Of a stretch of DNA of 26,293 nt, positions 9,818 to 19,855 are shown in pieces. How positions within the stretch are numbered: position 1 is the stretch's first letter; the number at the start of each line of letters is the position of its first letter. The position numbers and the translations under genes are program-made. Below the pieces are notes generated by a model. It did no database searches. It was not told where the DNA came from and saw only the letters and a list, made by a program, of their open reading frames with translations. Source of the DNA: Gnomoniopsis sp. IMI 355080 (taxonomy: Eukaryota; Ascomycota; Sordariomycetes; Diaporthales; Gnomoniaceae); assembly GCA_027946555.1 (NCBI GenBank), contig JAPEVC010000345.1:1-26293 (forward strand), given 5' to 3'.

Positions 9818-11136
9818 ATGGCCGCAACAGTGGCGCACCAGACATGCACGGTTCCGGCGACCGTTGGCCACGCAGGCGCAAGGCAAAGTCTGGACAGCTC
9901 ACAAAAATCGTCAGGTATGGTAGCTCCAGGGGCGCCCAATGATGCTTCTACGACATCGAGGAAGTTAAAGGTGGACGACTTTGCAAGAGTACGGACACTC
10001 GGGACGGGTAAGTAACCTGCATAGCACATCCCAGAAGGACCCCGCAGCTTACTCGTTTTCCACAAAGGCACATTCGCTCGAGTCTGTCTCGTCAGACTAC
10101 AGAATCCCCAAAGTGAAGCAGAGCGTAACAAGGTGTTTGCGCTCAAGATATTACGTAAAACAGAAGGTCCGCATGGTTTGCGCCCCTCAACGCGTATATC
10201 TGGCTAACCGTGAATTAGTTATCAAGCTTAAACAAATCGACCATGTACGGCACGAGCGCGCGATCCTCGGCGATGTCAGCGGACATCCGTACATCACAAA
10301 CCTGATGGCCTCTTTCTCGGATCGCGACTTCCTCTACCTCCTGCTCGACTACGTCCCAGGCGGCGAACTGTTCTCCTACCTGCGGAAATTGCGGCGTTTC
10401 GAGGAAGGAATGGCGCGATTTTACGCCGCCGAGATCGTCCTGGTGTTAGAATACCTCCACGAGCAACAGGGCGGCGTGGCATATCGGGATCTTAAGCCCG
10501 AAAATCTGTTGCTGGATGCGGAGGGGCACATACGGCTGGTGGATTTCGGTTTTGCAAAGAGGTTGGGGAACAAGGACGGCTCGACCGAGACGTATACGTT
10601 GTGTGGCACACCTGAGTATCTTGCGCCGGAGGTGATACGCAACAACGGTCACACGACGGCAGTGGATTGGTGGGCGCTGGGAATCTTGATTTACGAGTTC
10701 TTGACGGGATACCCGCCTTTCTGGCACCAAAACCCCATCGAGATCTATAAACAGTCAGTGGCTTTTCCCCCACACGTATGCGAATTCAAGGTACTAACTT
10801 TCTCCTAGAATCGTCGACAAGCCCGTTGTCTTCCCTCAAGAGCCCGCTATATCGGACAACGCTAAACATATCATCCGCTCATTTTGCACTGTCGATCGCT
10901 CGCGACGATTAGGAAACGTTCAGGGCGGCGCATCGCGCGTTAAAGCACATCCTTTCTTCCAAGGCGTCGACTGGGATGCTGTCTACCACCGGAAATACCG
11001 AGGTCCTATCATCCCACCGATTAGGTTTCCAGGCGACGCTCAGTGTTTCGATATCTACCCCGAGGAGGACGTAGGGCACGGCGAGTATACGGAAGAGCTG
11101 CGGGAAAAGTATGATCAATACTTTAAGGACTTTTGA
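9818..11136 (+). CDS. pkaC2: cAMP-dependent protein kinase catalytic subunit, C2-like
   Basis: Four exons (9818-10007, 10068-10166, 10219-10753, 10809-11136) give 383 residues; introns are 60, 52 and 55 bp. Joins were fixed by keeping the PKA fold collinear. Residues 54-310 form an AGC kinase: glycine loop LGTGTFARV at 61-69, Lys90 (ALK), Glu109 in helix C, YRDLKPEN with Asp187, Asp205 of DFG, activation-loop Thr223 in TLCGTPEY, APE at 232-234. The C-terminal tail ends FKDF, the FxxF motif that docks on PKA's own N-lobe. The N-terminal extension is short (about 53 residues), unlike the long one of the main fungal subunit, so I favour the second isoform (pkaC2/pkaB/cpk2). The enzyme phosphorylates Ser/Thr after cAMP frees it from the regulatory subunit. 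Intron 2 has a weak GTCCGC donor. Isoform choice is less certain than family. Confidence 0.93.
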
Positions 11137-11354
11137 GTTAGCGAGGCGTTGGGCGACTGGGTATTCGGCTGAGCAAGGATGGTGAGATCAGTGAAGTACG
11201 AAGCGGGTGGGAACTTTCATCATTTTGAGGTGGGACCATACCTAATGGCATGGCATCGAATTCGAGCATAGAAAGCGAGAGCATGGCTGGTTGCAATGGG
11301 CATGGGCAAGTGAGCGAAGAATATGGAGCATGATCTTGATGAATGGCATGTTAC

Positions 11355-11360
11355 AATAAA
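11355..11360 (+). terminator. Candidate AATAAA poly(A) signal for the PKA gene
   Basis: An exact AATAAA occurs 219 nt after the PKA stop codon on the same strand, a usual fungal 3' UTR distance. Confidence 0.4.
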
Positions 11361-13659
11361 TGATCACAATTACAGGTTATTTTCAAAGAGGATTGGAAGG
11401 GGCGGTGAGTGCTTGGCCTAGAGATACAGGCTACTCCAGAGGGATACAGGACAAGGAGACCAAACGAAAGAGCGCAGTCCGTGGTTGACTATATCAGCTG
11501 CGCCTGCTTGTAAGCCAATGGGTAGACAATCCACTTATATTACAATATAAGTATTGGCGTATAGAATACCTAAACGACCATGCGCCCATGGTAGCATTAC
11601 CAACCCTACCCAATCCTAAGCCGGAAAAGCTCGAAGAATTGATGATTGCCGCAACATTGCACATGATGCCCTTGTGCTCAACCTAGTTTTGGGAGGGTCC
11701 TAGAACCACAGTTCATAAAGGTGGGAGGATTTGGATGGGGGTGTTGGATATCTGATGATCAACACCTGACATCTGTCACGGCTCCAACAATCCGAAGGAA
11801 GTTTGTAATTTTCCGAAGCATCTAGTCAGCGTCTCCAGACCGATTGCTGACCTGACAAGTGTCGAGGTGGAAACAAGTCTCCCCATCAAGCATTGGATAT
11901 TGTATCATCATGTCATGTTATGCCCCGTAACCAAGTTCAGAAACAAGCAAACAGTATCTAGGTATATAATCCGCTTGGGACTCCAAAAAGATGTAATTGA
12001 TACATTTGTAATGATTATGTGTGGACAACTTACACGCCTACCTTGTCTACTGGTTCTGATCTGTGCATTTTGAATTGATTTATGTCTACCGAAACGGAAC
12101 AGTCTGCACTTGGGCATGGATTGCCGGTGAACTGTCGTTGCATGTAGCCTTTCCAACTTCCACTTGATGTGGTTCCTGGAGCAGGGCTCAACACAATCCA
12201 AAAAAGACCACAAGGTTTAATCACTTTAACGAGAACCGCTTTATGGTAAACAGCTCTTTCTTCAACGGTAAGGCTCTTTCACAAAGTAATATGGCACATC
12301 AACAGCAGCATCTCCAACCCAACCTCTTGAAAATAAATTGCCATCCAGGCTCTCAGCCTTTTTCGCCTCGTACTGTACGTACAGGAGATGTGTTCACTCT
12401 TGGTTCTTTAGACGGCGACCTGCAGCTTCGCCTCATTAGACTCGCCAGCCGTGTTGTCTGAGTGTGGAAAGTCAGCTTTTGACTGGCAATGCTCGCAAGT
12501 TCTTATACTGTCATATGGTCAAGAAACGCTTCTTCCACCAGGAAAACCCCCAATCTAACAACGCAATGAACACACCGGTGGCCTAATCTCCCTTTACAGG
12601 ACCCTGTATACAAAGAGCAAGGCGGGCTACACTATCTGCGGAAACGGCAGAGCGATACAGGCGGCCGGACAAGAGGCATATGCTGCTATGGCGGGCATCG
12701 AGCGCAAGGGGCTTGAAGCTTCTGCACGAGGCCTCTCATGAGTTTTGGCTTACGGCATTGTCAAATGTTGTCGAAGCTACTATGCTCTTTCGAAGGATTT
12801 CGCATAAGTGGAGTGACAAACGTTCTCCTAATGGTGCCCAGCGTCAAATATCAGTGCAGCACCCCTAAATGGTCATGTCTGATGGTGGTAAGAAAGTTGA
12901 GCAAGGGGCTTTTTTCCCTTTTTATTTCGACACATACTACACTTGGTCCGGCATAGTGTGTACACCACCATTGGCGATCCTATATCCCGATTTCGTCAGG
13001 AGAATATCAGCGTCCATCGTACGAGCATCTCACATATTATCACATCCAGCTGGATGATCACACATCCAAATACAAAGGGGAGATCCTGCAACATCGCAAT
13101 CGCAGATACACTTTGAGTGCAAACAGTCAATGTTGTCGACAATCTGGCCGGTACGCTTCAGTTAAAATTCACTGGTTTATGACGCCATTCAGACTGTAAA
13201 CATTGAGGCAATGTGGTGGAGCTAAAAGGCATGGAAGGCCACTCATGAGTCGAGATGATGTGTCAACGTGCAAGAGTTGGTCTTGCATTGAGATTTGAGG
13301 GTATGTGTAGAGCATAAGGTTGAGCCTGGAAAGACCAGCAGAAAAGTCAGGACTAGAAAAACGCTGTAGTCTATTCGCTGTCTCCTATGGAGTGTTTTTC
13401 TGTGTTTGGGTATCTATGATGATCACCTCATACTATCAACCTCAAGTCGATGATGAAGCTTTAAAAGAACAGAAGCGCCTAACAACAACTGTTGTTAGAG
13501 GCCCGCGCCAACATAGCCGGGAAGGCCCTATATGGAGATTTGGACAACATGTCACTGTCCAACGGTGAACCACTTAAACGGATTAAGAGACCGTGATGTG
13601 AATATTCCACCCGTCCAACTCCGAGCGCCGTCCCATATCCTTCTCCACGCAACCCTCTT
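11361..13659. other. Convergent intergenic region, no gene seen
   Basis: About 2.3 kb between the 3' ends of the PKA and 5-phosphatase genes. Open frames are all short (under about 102 codons), mostly lack an ATG start, and show no domain or intron-joined continuation. A small palindrome lies at 13479-13498 (9-bp arms, 2-nt centre). I see no tRNA, rRNA or mobile element. Confidence 0.6.
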
Positions 13660-15745
13660 CTAAAAGACGCCTTGATTTTGCAGCAGCCAATACGACCAAA
13701 AGCCCACGACAGTGACGACAGCGATCACGATGGCACCCTCCTTAGTAGAGAAGAACAACGCCGTCATGCCCGTGACGACTTCGCGTCGACGAGCTGTCGC
13801 ACGGCGTGCAAATGCACCTGAATCAATCGGAACTGGCAGGCGCGCACGCGGATCATCCCCATCCTCGTCGCTAGGCTTGCTGTCCAAGTCTTCCGGTGGC
13901 AGAAGCGGTACCGAAGCCCTGAGAAACACAGGCTGATGATCTGAAGTTAACATGGTGGGGAGCGAGCTATATGCGTGTACCATGATGCCGGGGATTGGCT
14001 TGGAAGAGCTTCCATCGGTTTCATCTCCGTATTTTCGCTTGACCCAGGCGGGTGTGTCGAGGTACAGAATACGATCACACCAGCCCGGCCAGCGATGTGA
14101 GGCCCATTTCCATGGTATGACCTCGTCCTCTCGACCTTCTTCAACCGCTTTATCAAATTCCTCTTTGTTTATAGCATCAGCGGCCTTTTCACGGCTGAGA
14201 TGTTTGATTTTGTATGTCGGAGCGAAATGAATCGGCGCTTCAGACAGGCCGTGAAGTGTGCGCCCAGCATTCTTCTCCTGTGTAAGCTGGTCCCGGTCCA
14301 GGAATTCTGGATAGGTCTTCAAAGTAGGGAAACGAGCCAATGCCGGAGGTGTAGTAGTAGAAATTCGGTAGTTGAGATCGCCAGCCACAAAGAGGTGATT
14401 GCTCGGCTTGAAAATGCTGATCTCCTGCATGTGCTTCGCGTACTGCTCAGGCATCGAGAAGTGATTCAAGCGTCGTTCAAGGAGAGCGTTGCGCTCATCT
14501 TCCGTCTCCGGAGGTATGTCCTCGCCCCCGTCTGTTTGTTTGGAGTTTGAGGATGTGGACGAGGAGTGTGTTGAAGCCTCAACGATGTTCTTAGCGCCGG
14601 GTTCGGAGAATCGGTACTCCTCAGGGATCGTTTTGGTCGGGTCCTCGAAGAGACACGAGGAACAGATACTAGAGCCATCGTCAGCATGAACACGACCAGA
14701 TTACAGAGGTTTCGTGCCATGTTCCCGCGGTGTGCCTGCCGAGCCACTCGGCACGGTCTTAACACCCTCGCCGATGAACAATCACAGGATATAAGCTCAT
14801 CTCACCTCGCCCAATTTGCATTCCTTCGCCTCAGATTGTACTCCATCGCGGCCAGATGCGTTGCCACAAAAGTAACCTCCGCGACCCTCTTCTGGCCGTC
14901 TGCTTCCTCAACGTCGGCCCTATCCCCTGCGTAGATAACCCTCAGTGCAATGGCTCCCTTGTTCCCCATGTTCGCAATTCCAAACGCGCATTCTGCCACT
15001 TGTACGTGGTGAATGGCATCAGGCTTGAGGGCAAAGAGCATGATGGCGGTCATACCGACATTGCGCGCCTCAACCAGCTTGTACGGGTAGTCGGGCCGTC
15101 TGCGGAAGATGGTAGACAGAGTCGACTTGGAGCGTTGAAGAGCCGGTCTGTTGGCCAATAGCTGCTGGTCAGAGGATAGTTCAAGGGCGGCAATATTCAA
15201 AGCCTCGGCGAAGGGGTTGAAGTAGTTGCTGAGGAATTGTCCGCCGAGGTAGCCGTACGACAGTGGTGCTATCTCTTGGAGTGAGCTATGACGACTTGTC
15301 AGCAAAGACAACCAGCCACTGTTGCTGAGCACGAGGCATGGGGAGCCTACAAGACCACAAGATCCGGCAGGTCATTATCGCCTTGATCTGCCTCCCTCAC
15401 TCCATCCCCGCCATACTCGCGCTCATCGTCAACCTCACCTGCCCTGCTCGGGCCAGCCGCTTTGCCCCGCTGTAGCAGTGCCCCGCGCAAGTGTGTCGCA
15501 AAGACATTTGCGTCGACAGCGTCCTTGCCGCAGTTGAATGTCAGGACGAATACGTCCAGCGCTGGTGCAGTCATTCTGCTACTATCCACGAATGGAGTAG
15601 CCGGGGGTGTCAAAAGCGATTGACGACGGGGAGGGTCGAGGAGGCCGACCTGTGCTGCCACTTGTACCGGGGCTGGCGTCCCGCGCGCGGATGGTGGTGC
15701 AGGAGAGGAGGCCCGCACCGCCCCAGCTGCTGGGGTCGAGGCCAT
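13660..15745 (-). CDS. INP54: Tail-anchored inositol-polyphosphate 5-phosphatase, INP54-like
   Basis: Three exons (15745-15351, 15285-14806, 14668-13660) joined over 65- and 137-bp introns with CTGAC branch points give 627 residues. The 5-phosphatase (IPPc) fold runs from about 64 to 545: LTFNCG at 68-73, LQE at 134-136, NKG at 240-242, THLAA at 274-278, GDLNYR at 388-393, WCDRIL at 488-493 and SDHQPV at 534-539. These include the metal-binding and catalytic residues of the family, so it should be active. It removes the 5-phosphate from PtdIns(4,5)P2-type lipids. Residues 603-621 form one hydrophobic segment followed by six residues, a tail anchor like that placing yeast Inp54 on the ER. It is much longer than yeast Inp54 (384 aa). 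The excess is a Pro/Ala-rich N-terminus and Ser/acidic insertions before GDLNYR. The start is the first ATG (ccATGg) in frame. Confidence 0.92.
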
Positions 15746-17221
15746 GGCTTTCGGGTCAGTGTTCCGATGGTTTATTTTTAGCCGATTCGGCAGCCGACGC
15801 GTGAGATGGTCTTGGTATCGATCTGCTGAGCAAGTCACTTGACTAATTAATGTACGTATAAGCTTTGGCGAATGCAACAAATGCTCATCCAAGAAGTGAC
15901 AGTAAATGATGCAAGACAAACAACAAACACAAGCCTATCGGGATCAAAGATTGCAAGTCAAGGTTGACCTTGGTGACGTCCTCAGACACTCTTGCCTGCA
16001 GTGCAGCCAGTCGAACGAGGCAGTGACACATCACACGACCACTGGAGCATGACTTTAGGATGTCACGACTGCCAGATTGCCGGACTACAGGTGCCCACTA
16101 CCCACCAATGGTTGCTCCACAGTAGAAGTCTCATAGTAGTGTTTCGCTCGGTTCCTCCTGCCTTGGGCCTACTTGATTATTGTGGGTACTCAAGTATCCA
16201 AGAATCACATTACACCTTCAAAAATCCCCAGGCCGTACTTAGAGAACCTGAGCTTCAGCAGTGGCCAGGCGTGTACGCAAGGTTGGGTAGAAGACGAGAC
16301 ATGATAGCACATATACTTCGAGTTGTTGAAAAAGCAATCTTGATTCATCAAGTAATAGACTAGTAAACCTAAAGAGTGTATGTATGCGTATTCGTCACCC
16401 GCACCCGGCACCATGGATGCCATCACCGTCCTCCAAGCTCCCACGGACCGGGCCACGACCCTAGTCACCAATAGGTTTGAGACTCTGCGGCGCCTAAGCG
16501 GCTATCAGGATACGGTAGACGTCGAATACGTGTTGTGAGAATAGTCGATCGAATCAGAGCTCGACCGTTTTCGTAGACAGACGTCGCACAAAACGTACTC
16601 CTTCAAGCCACGGCATCCCCTGATAGGTTGCCTGTGCGCACACCTTCCATTGAACTTTCACACATGTCAAAGTCCAACGCAGAAAGAATCTTTGATCATG
16701 CAGGTAGACACTGGTGTGCCATCAGTAGACCAGTCAAGATACGGCTTTAAGGTCGAGCGTCATCCTCTCCAGGCATTACCTCCCCAGAAACAGATCCGCC
16801 AAGTCGAACGCGAGAAAGAAATGAAAAGAAAAGCCTTGAATGAAAAGGGACAAAGTCGATGGGCTGGCTGACCCAAAGTGATAGCCATAGTACCCATGAT
16901 TTCGTAACGACGGAGCTGATCGTATTCCAAGGACAGACGTGACGGCATCAGCCTGAACCTTGTAATGACCTTGAGCTCGACTCGGTGTCTGCAGCGGAAT
17001 TGAAGCTAGTGCTTTCTCACTAACGAGACTCATATCCCTTATGTGCCGATGCCCCAGCGATTGGAGCACCGGGCGTGCCGTTCAGCCAGTGTCGGGATAG
17101 GAACTTCGGCGAGAACACCTTGGCCCAATGCCAAAGTGACCCGCTCGTTCGCCGTTCCCGAACTGTCCGAGCCATAAGAGTATTAACCGAAGGAAAAACG
17201 TCGAAGAACGATAAGAGTGCT
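15746..17221. other. Intergenic between 5-phosphatase and CK1 genes
   Basis: No gene is supported. The part nearest 15745 is the promoter and leader of the 5-phosphatase. It contains a near-CRE (TGACGTC at 15974-15980), 229 bp upstream of the start codon. Remaining open frames are short and without recognisable motifs. Confidence 0.55.
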
Positions 17222-17357
17222 GTGGAGTGGAGATGGTTGCGGAATGAATTCCCTGAGCGACGAGATTAATCCAGTCAAAAGAACACGCCGGCAGATAGCC
17301 TAGGACTCTAAGGCCTGCTGTCTACCAGTGTCGCTCAGGGAAAAACCATCTCTCCAC
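17222..17357. repeat. Long imperfect inverted repeat (hairpin)
   Basis: Paired blocks are 17222-17226 with 17353-17357 (5 bp), 17230-17238 with 17344-17352 (9 bp) and 17249-17261 with 17330-17342 (13 bp). That makes 27 base pairs, with a 3-nt bulge and one asymmetric loop (10 nt against 1 nt). The 68-nt apex can form smaller stems (GCCT/AGGC, CAG/CTG). It lies 214-349 nt beyond the CK1 stop codon, so it may be in the CK1 3' UTR. It could be a foldback-element relic, a structured UTR or a milRNA-like precursor; no flanking target duplication is evident. Confidence 0.6.
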
Positions 17358-17570
17358 GTGAAAATGATGTTGTCGAGTGTGCGAATGCCATTGTGCTCAT
17401 TCAGTGATAAAATCCGGATGGCTTGTTGGCAGCAGAGCGCAGCCTGTTTCATCGAAGACTGACGGTCAGCACTCTGGTCAGCATGTTCCCTCCGGCCAGC
17501 GTAATCAAGCACACCAAACTCGAAGGATGTTCCTTACAGGAATTGTAATGGGCCGGGCTTGTATATGAAC

Positions 17571-18719
17571 TCACACTCTCTTGGGGTCTTCGGGGGCGTT
17601 GGGGTCACCTGCGACACGACCACGGGCGGCGGGGGCCTCGACCTTGCCGGCAGTAGCGGTGGTAGCGCCCTCTCCCTTCGTCTTCGTGTTGTACTTGTAG
17701 ACAGTCCAGTCGAAAACGTAGTCGTACTGGAATCCCTCGCGGACGAAGAGGTCACGGAAGATCTTCCGCAGGTAGCTGTAGTCGGGCTTGTCGTCGAAAC
17801 GCAGAGAGCGAGTGTAGTTCAGGTAGATGGCGAACTCATTGGGGAAACCACGGCACAGGACCTCAGTGGGAGTAGTCATCTTCTTCTCCATGATACGGTC
17901 GTACTTCTGCTTCTTGGTGGCAGCCTTGAGACCCTGCCAGGGCAGAGAGCCACGGCAGAAGTAGAGCATGACGTAGCCCAGGGACTCCATGTCATCACGG
18001 CGGGATTGCTCTGTGACGAGGTTAGTTACTGTAGTCAGAGAGTGTGTAGTTGGTGGATGTTCACATACCGACACCCAAGTGAGTGTTGATGGAGGCGTAA
18101 CGGGCGGTACCAGTGAGGTTCTTGTTCTCTCTGTAGGGAATGTGGAAGTGCGTCTTCGGGTCGCGGTACTTCTTGGCCAAACCGAAGTCGATGACGTTGA
18201 CCTGGTTGCCACGCTTGCCAATACCCATCAGGAAGTTGTCAGGCTTGATATCACGGTGGATGAAAGACTTGGCGTGGATGTACTCGATACGAGAAATGAG
18301 TTGATCGGCCAACAGGAGGACGGTCTTGAGCGAGAACTTGCGGTTGCAGAAGTTAAACAAGTCCTCCAAGCTGGGGCCGAGGAGGTCCAGAACCATAGCA
18401 TTGTAGTCGCACTCGGTACCGAACCAACGGACGAAGGGAATGCCGACACCACCAGCAAGGGATTTGTAAACACGGGCCTCATATTCGAGCTGAGGGTGCT
18501 TGGCCTTCACGCTTTCGAGCTTGATGGCAATCTCCTCGCCGGAGATGATGTTGGTTCCCAGGTAGATGTCACCGAACGAACCAGATCCGATTTTGCGGCC
18601 AATGCGGTATTTGTTACCGACACGCAGGTCCTGAACGGTATGTTAATCAGGACGTCCGTTGTGATTGAAAAACAGTTGCCAAAGAAAGAGAGGGAAGAAC
18701 AACGTACCATGGTCGTCAT
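17571..18719 (-). CDS. HRR25: Casein kinase I, HRR25/CK1 delta-epsilon type
   Basis: Exons 18719-18708 (only 12 nt, coding MTTM), 18630-18069 and 18010-17571 give 337 residues; introns are 77 and 58 bp. The kinase domain fills about 13-280: IGSGSFGDIYLG at 18-29, Lys41, HRDIKPDN at 129-136, DFG at 152-154, and the CK1 hallmark LTGTARYASINTHLG in place of APE. RRDDMESLGYVM and KKQKYDR follow, the latter part of a basic patch near the CK1 nuclear-localisation site. There is no C-terminal Cys pair, so it is not the palmitoylated YCK type. CK1 of this class is a constitutive Ser/Thr kinase acting on primed substrates in DNA repair, vesicle traffic and clock control. A GTGAGT donor overlaps the final codons (17574) and could add a fourth exon at 17458-17449, changing only the last residue or two. 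Confidence 0.95.
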
Positions 18720-19637
18720 CTTGGCGGATGTTGGGTGGTTCCTGTCCGTAGTGGAGGAACGTAGTAGTAGGGGAGACTGGTTGACCGTCGATGGGAAGAA
18801 TGTCGAGGCGCTGAACAGGATGACGGTTAGATGAGTGAATATCACAGACAGAACAGAACGTAAAAATAGAAGGGTCGTCAGGGCGGAGCGGAGATGAGGG
18901 CGGTGTGATGCAACCTGGTTGGGGTAGGTGAATTGAGGTTGGTAGGTGGAGTGATGCTCCACGAAGGAAGCGAGTGAATGGAGATGCCTTTGTCAGGTAG
19001 CAGTAATGAGCTGCACGCTGACAGGGCTCGTTGGGCTCATGTTGTTGGGTTTGAAGGGCTGAGATGATGCAAAGGGAGAGAGCGAGCCACCGAAGCGGCT
19101 TGTCCGGCCCGGTGATCGAAGTCAGACGAGACAAGGCGGCAACAGGCTCGCATCACAACCCAAGACGTGAATAGGTGAAGAGCTTGAATGGAGCCCGAGC
19201 ACGGGTGCATCAGAGTGTATGTGGTGGCTGAAGGGGCCAGGCAGTCTGCATTGCAATGTATCATGGTATACCGACTTACCTATTGAGGTGCTGCACTCAA
19301 AGTCGTACGATGGTTTGTCTGTGACGATGGGTGGTCGATTGCTTCCAGAAAAGGTGTACTGTGAGGTGAAGGCGAAGGTCGGGAGGGAGGAATGAGATTT
19401 CGAATTTCCCTCAAATTCTGGACAAGAAAATGCGAGAAAAGTCAAACAAAGACAAATTATAGAGAACCACAGTTGTTTCCTGCCCCAACAATTTGCCTCG
19501 CTCTGTGGACAGAAACGAAGGTGTCGCTGGATCGGAGGTGGGTTGTTGTGTCGATGCAGTGATGTAGAAAGGAAGAAGGAAGGGAAGAAGGCGGCGGAAA
19601 GGGTATATGGCGTGGAGAGGAGTGGAAGGGGGAAAGT
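18720..19637 (-). promoter_or_regulatory. CK1 promoter and probable long leader
   Basis: On the minus strand, 19560-19640 is rich in C and T with a TATA-like CCATATACCC at 19610-19601, a likely promoter core. A strong GTAAGT donor at 19279-19274 could begin a 5' UTR intron; its acceptor was not fixed. The last 318 nt before the start codon have no ATG on this strand, but earlier ones exist (for example at 19040 and 19153), which an intron could remove. No protein gene is supported here; the long plus-strand open frame at 17989-18834 is antisense to CK1. Confidence 0.4.
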
Positions 19638-19855
19638 CTGCCCGTGCTGCCCCTACCGTACCCTGCCCGTTAGGTAGCCTGCTTGGTTGTGCCCTGAGGT
19701 GTGTGGTGTGTGCGTGCGGCCCGCCTGCAGGATTCGCTTTCACTGCGGAGACCTGACCATGACTGTAACCTGCCCTGCAACGGGTACGAGTTGGGTAGTG
19801 CTTGTTGGCACTGCCCGGCCGGCAGGCGGGCAGGGCACCTGGACCTGGTGGGCAG
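19638..19855. promoter_or_regulatory. Cluster of seven CTGCCC/GGGCAG motifs
   Basis: CTGCCC occurs at 19638, 19647, 19663, 19770 and 19811, and its complement GGGCAG at 19828 and 19850. About 0.1 copies would be expected in 218 bp of unbiased sequence. The cluster is just upstream of the putative CK1 promoter core. It may be a binding-site array or merely GC-rich low-complexity DNA. Confidence 0.35.

Noticed and set aside
17989..18834. Open frame of 281 codons on the plus strand across the CK1 gene
   Set aside because: It is antisense to CK1 exons and crosses both CK1 introns and the upstream region. Its Val/Leu/Asp-rich content is the usual product of reading GC3-rich codons backwards, and it has no domain.
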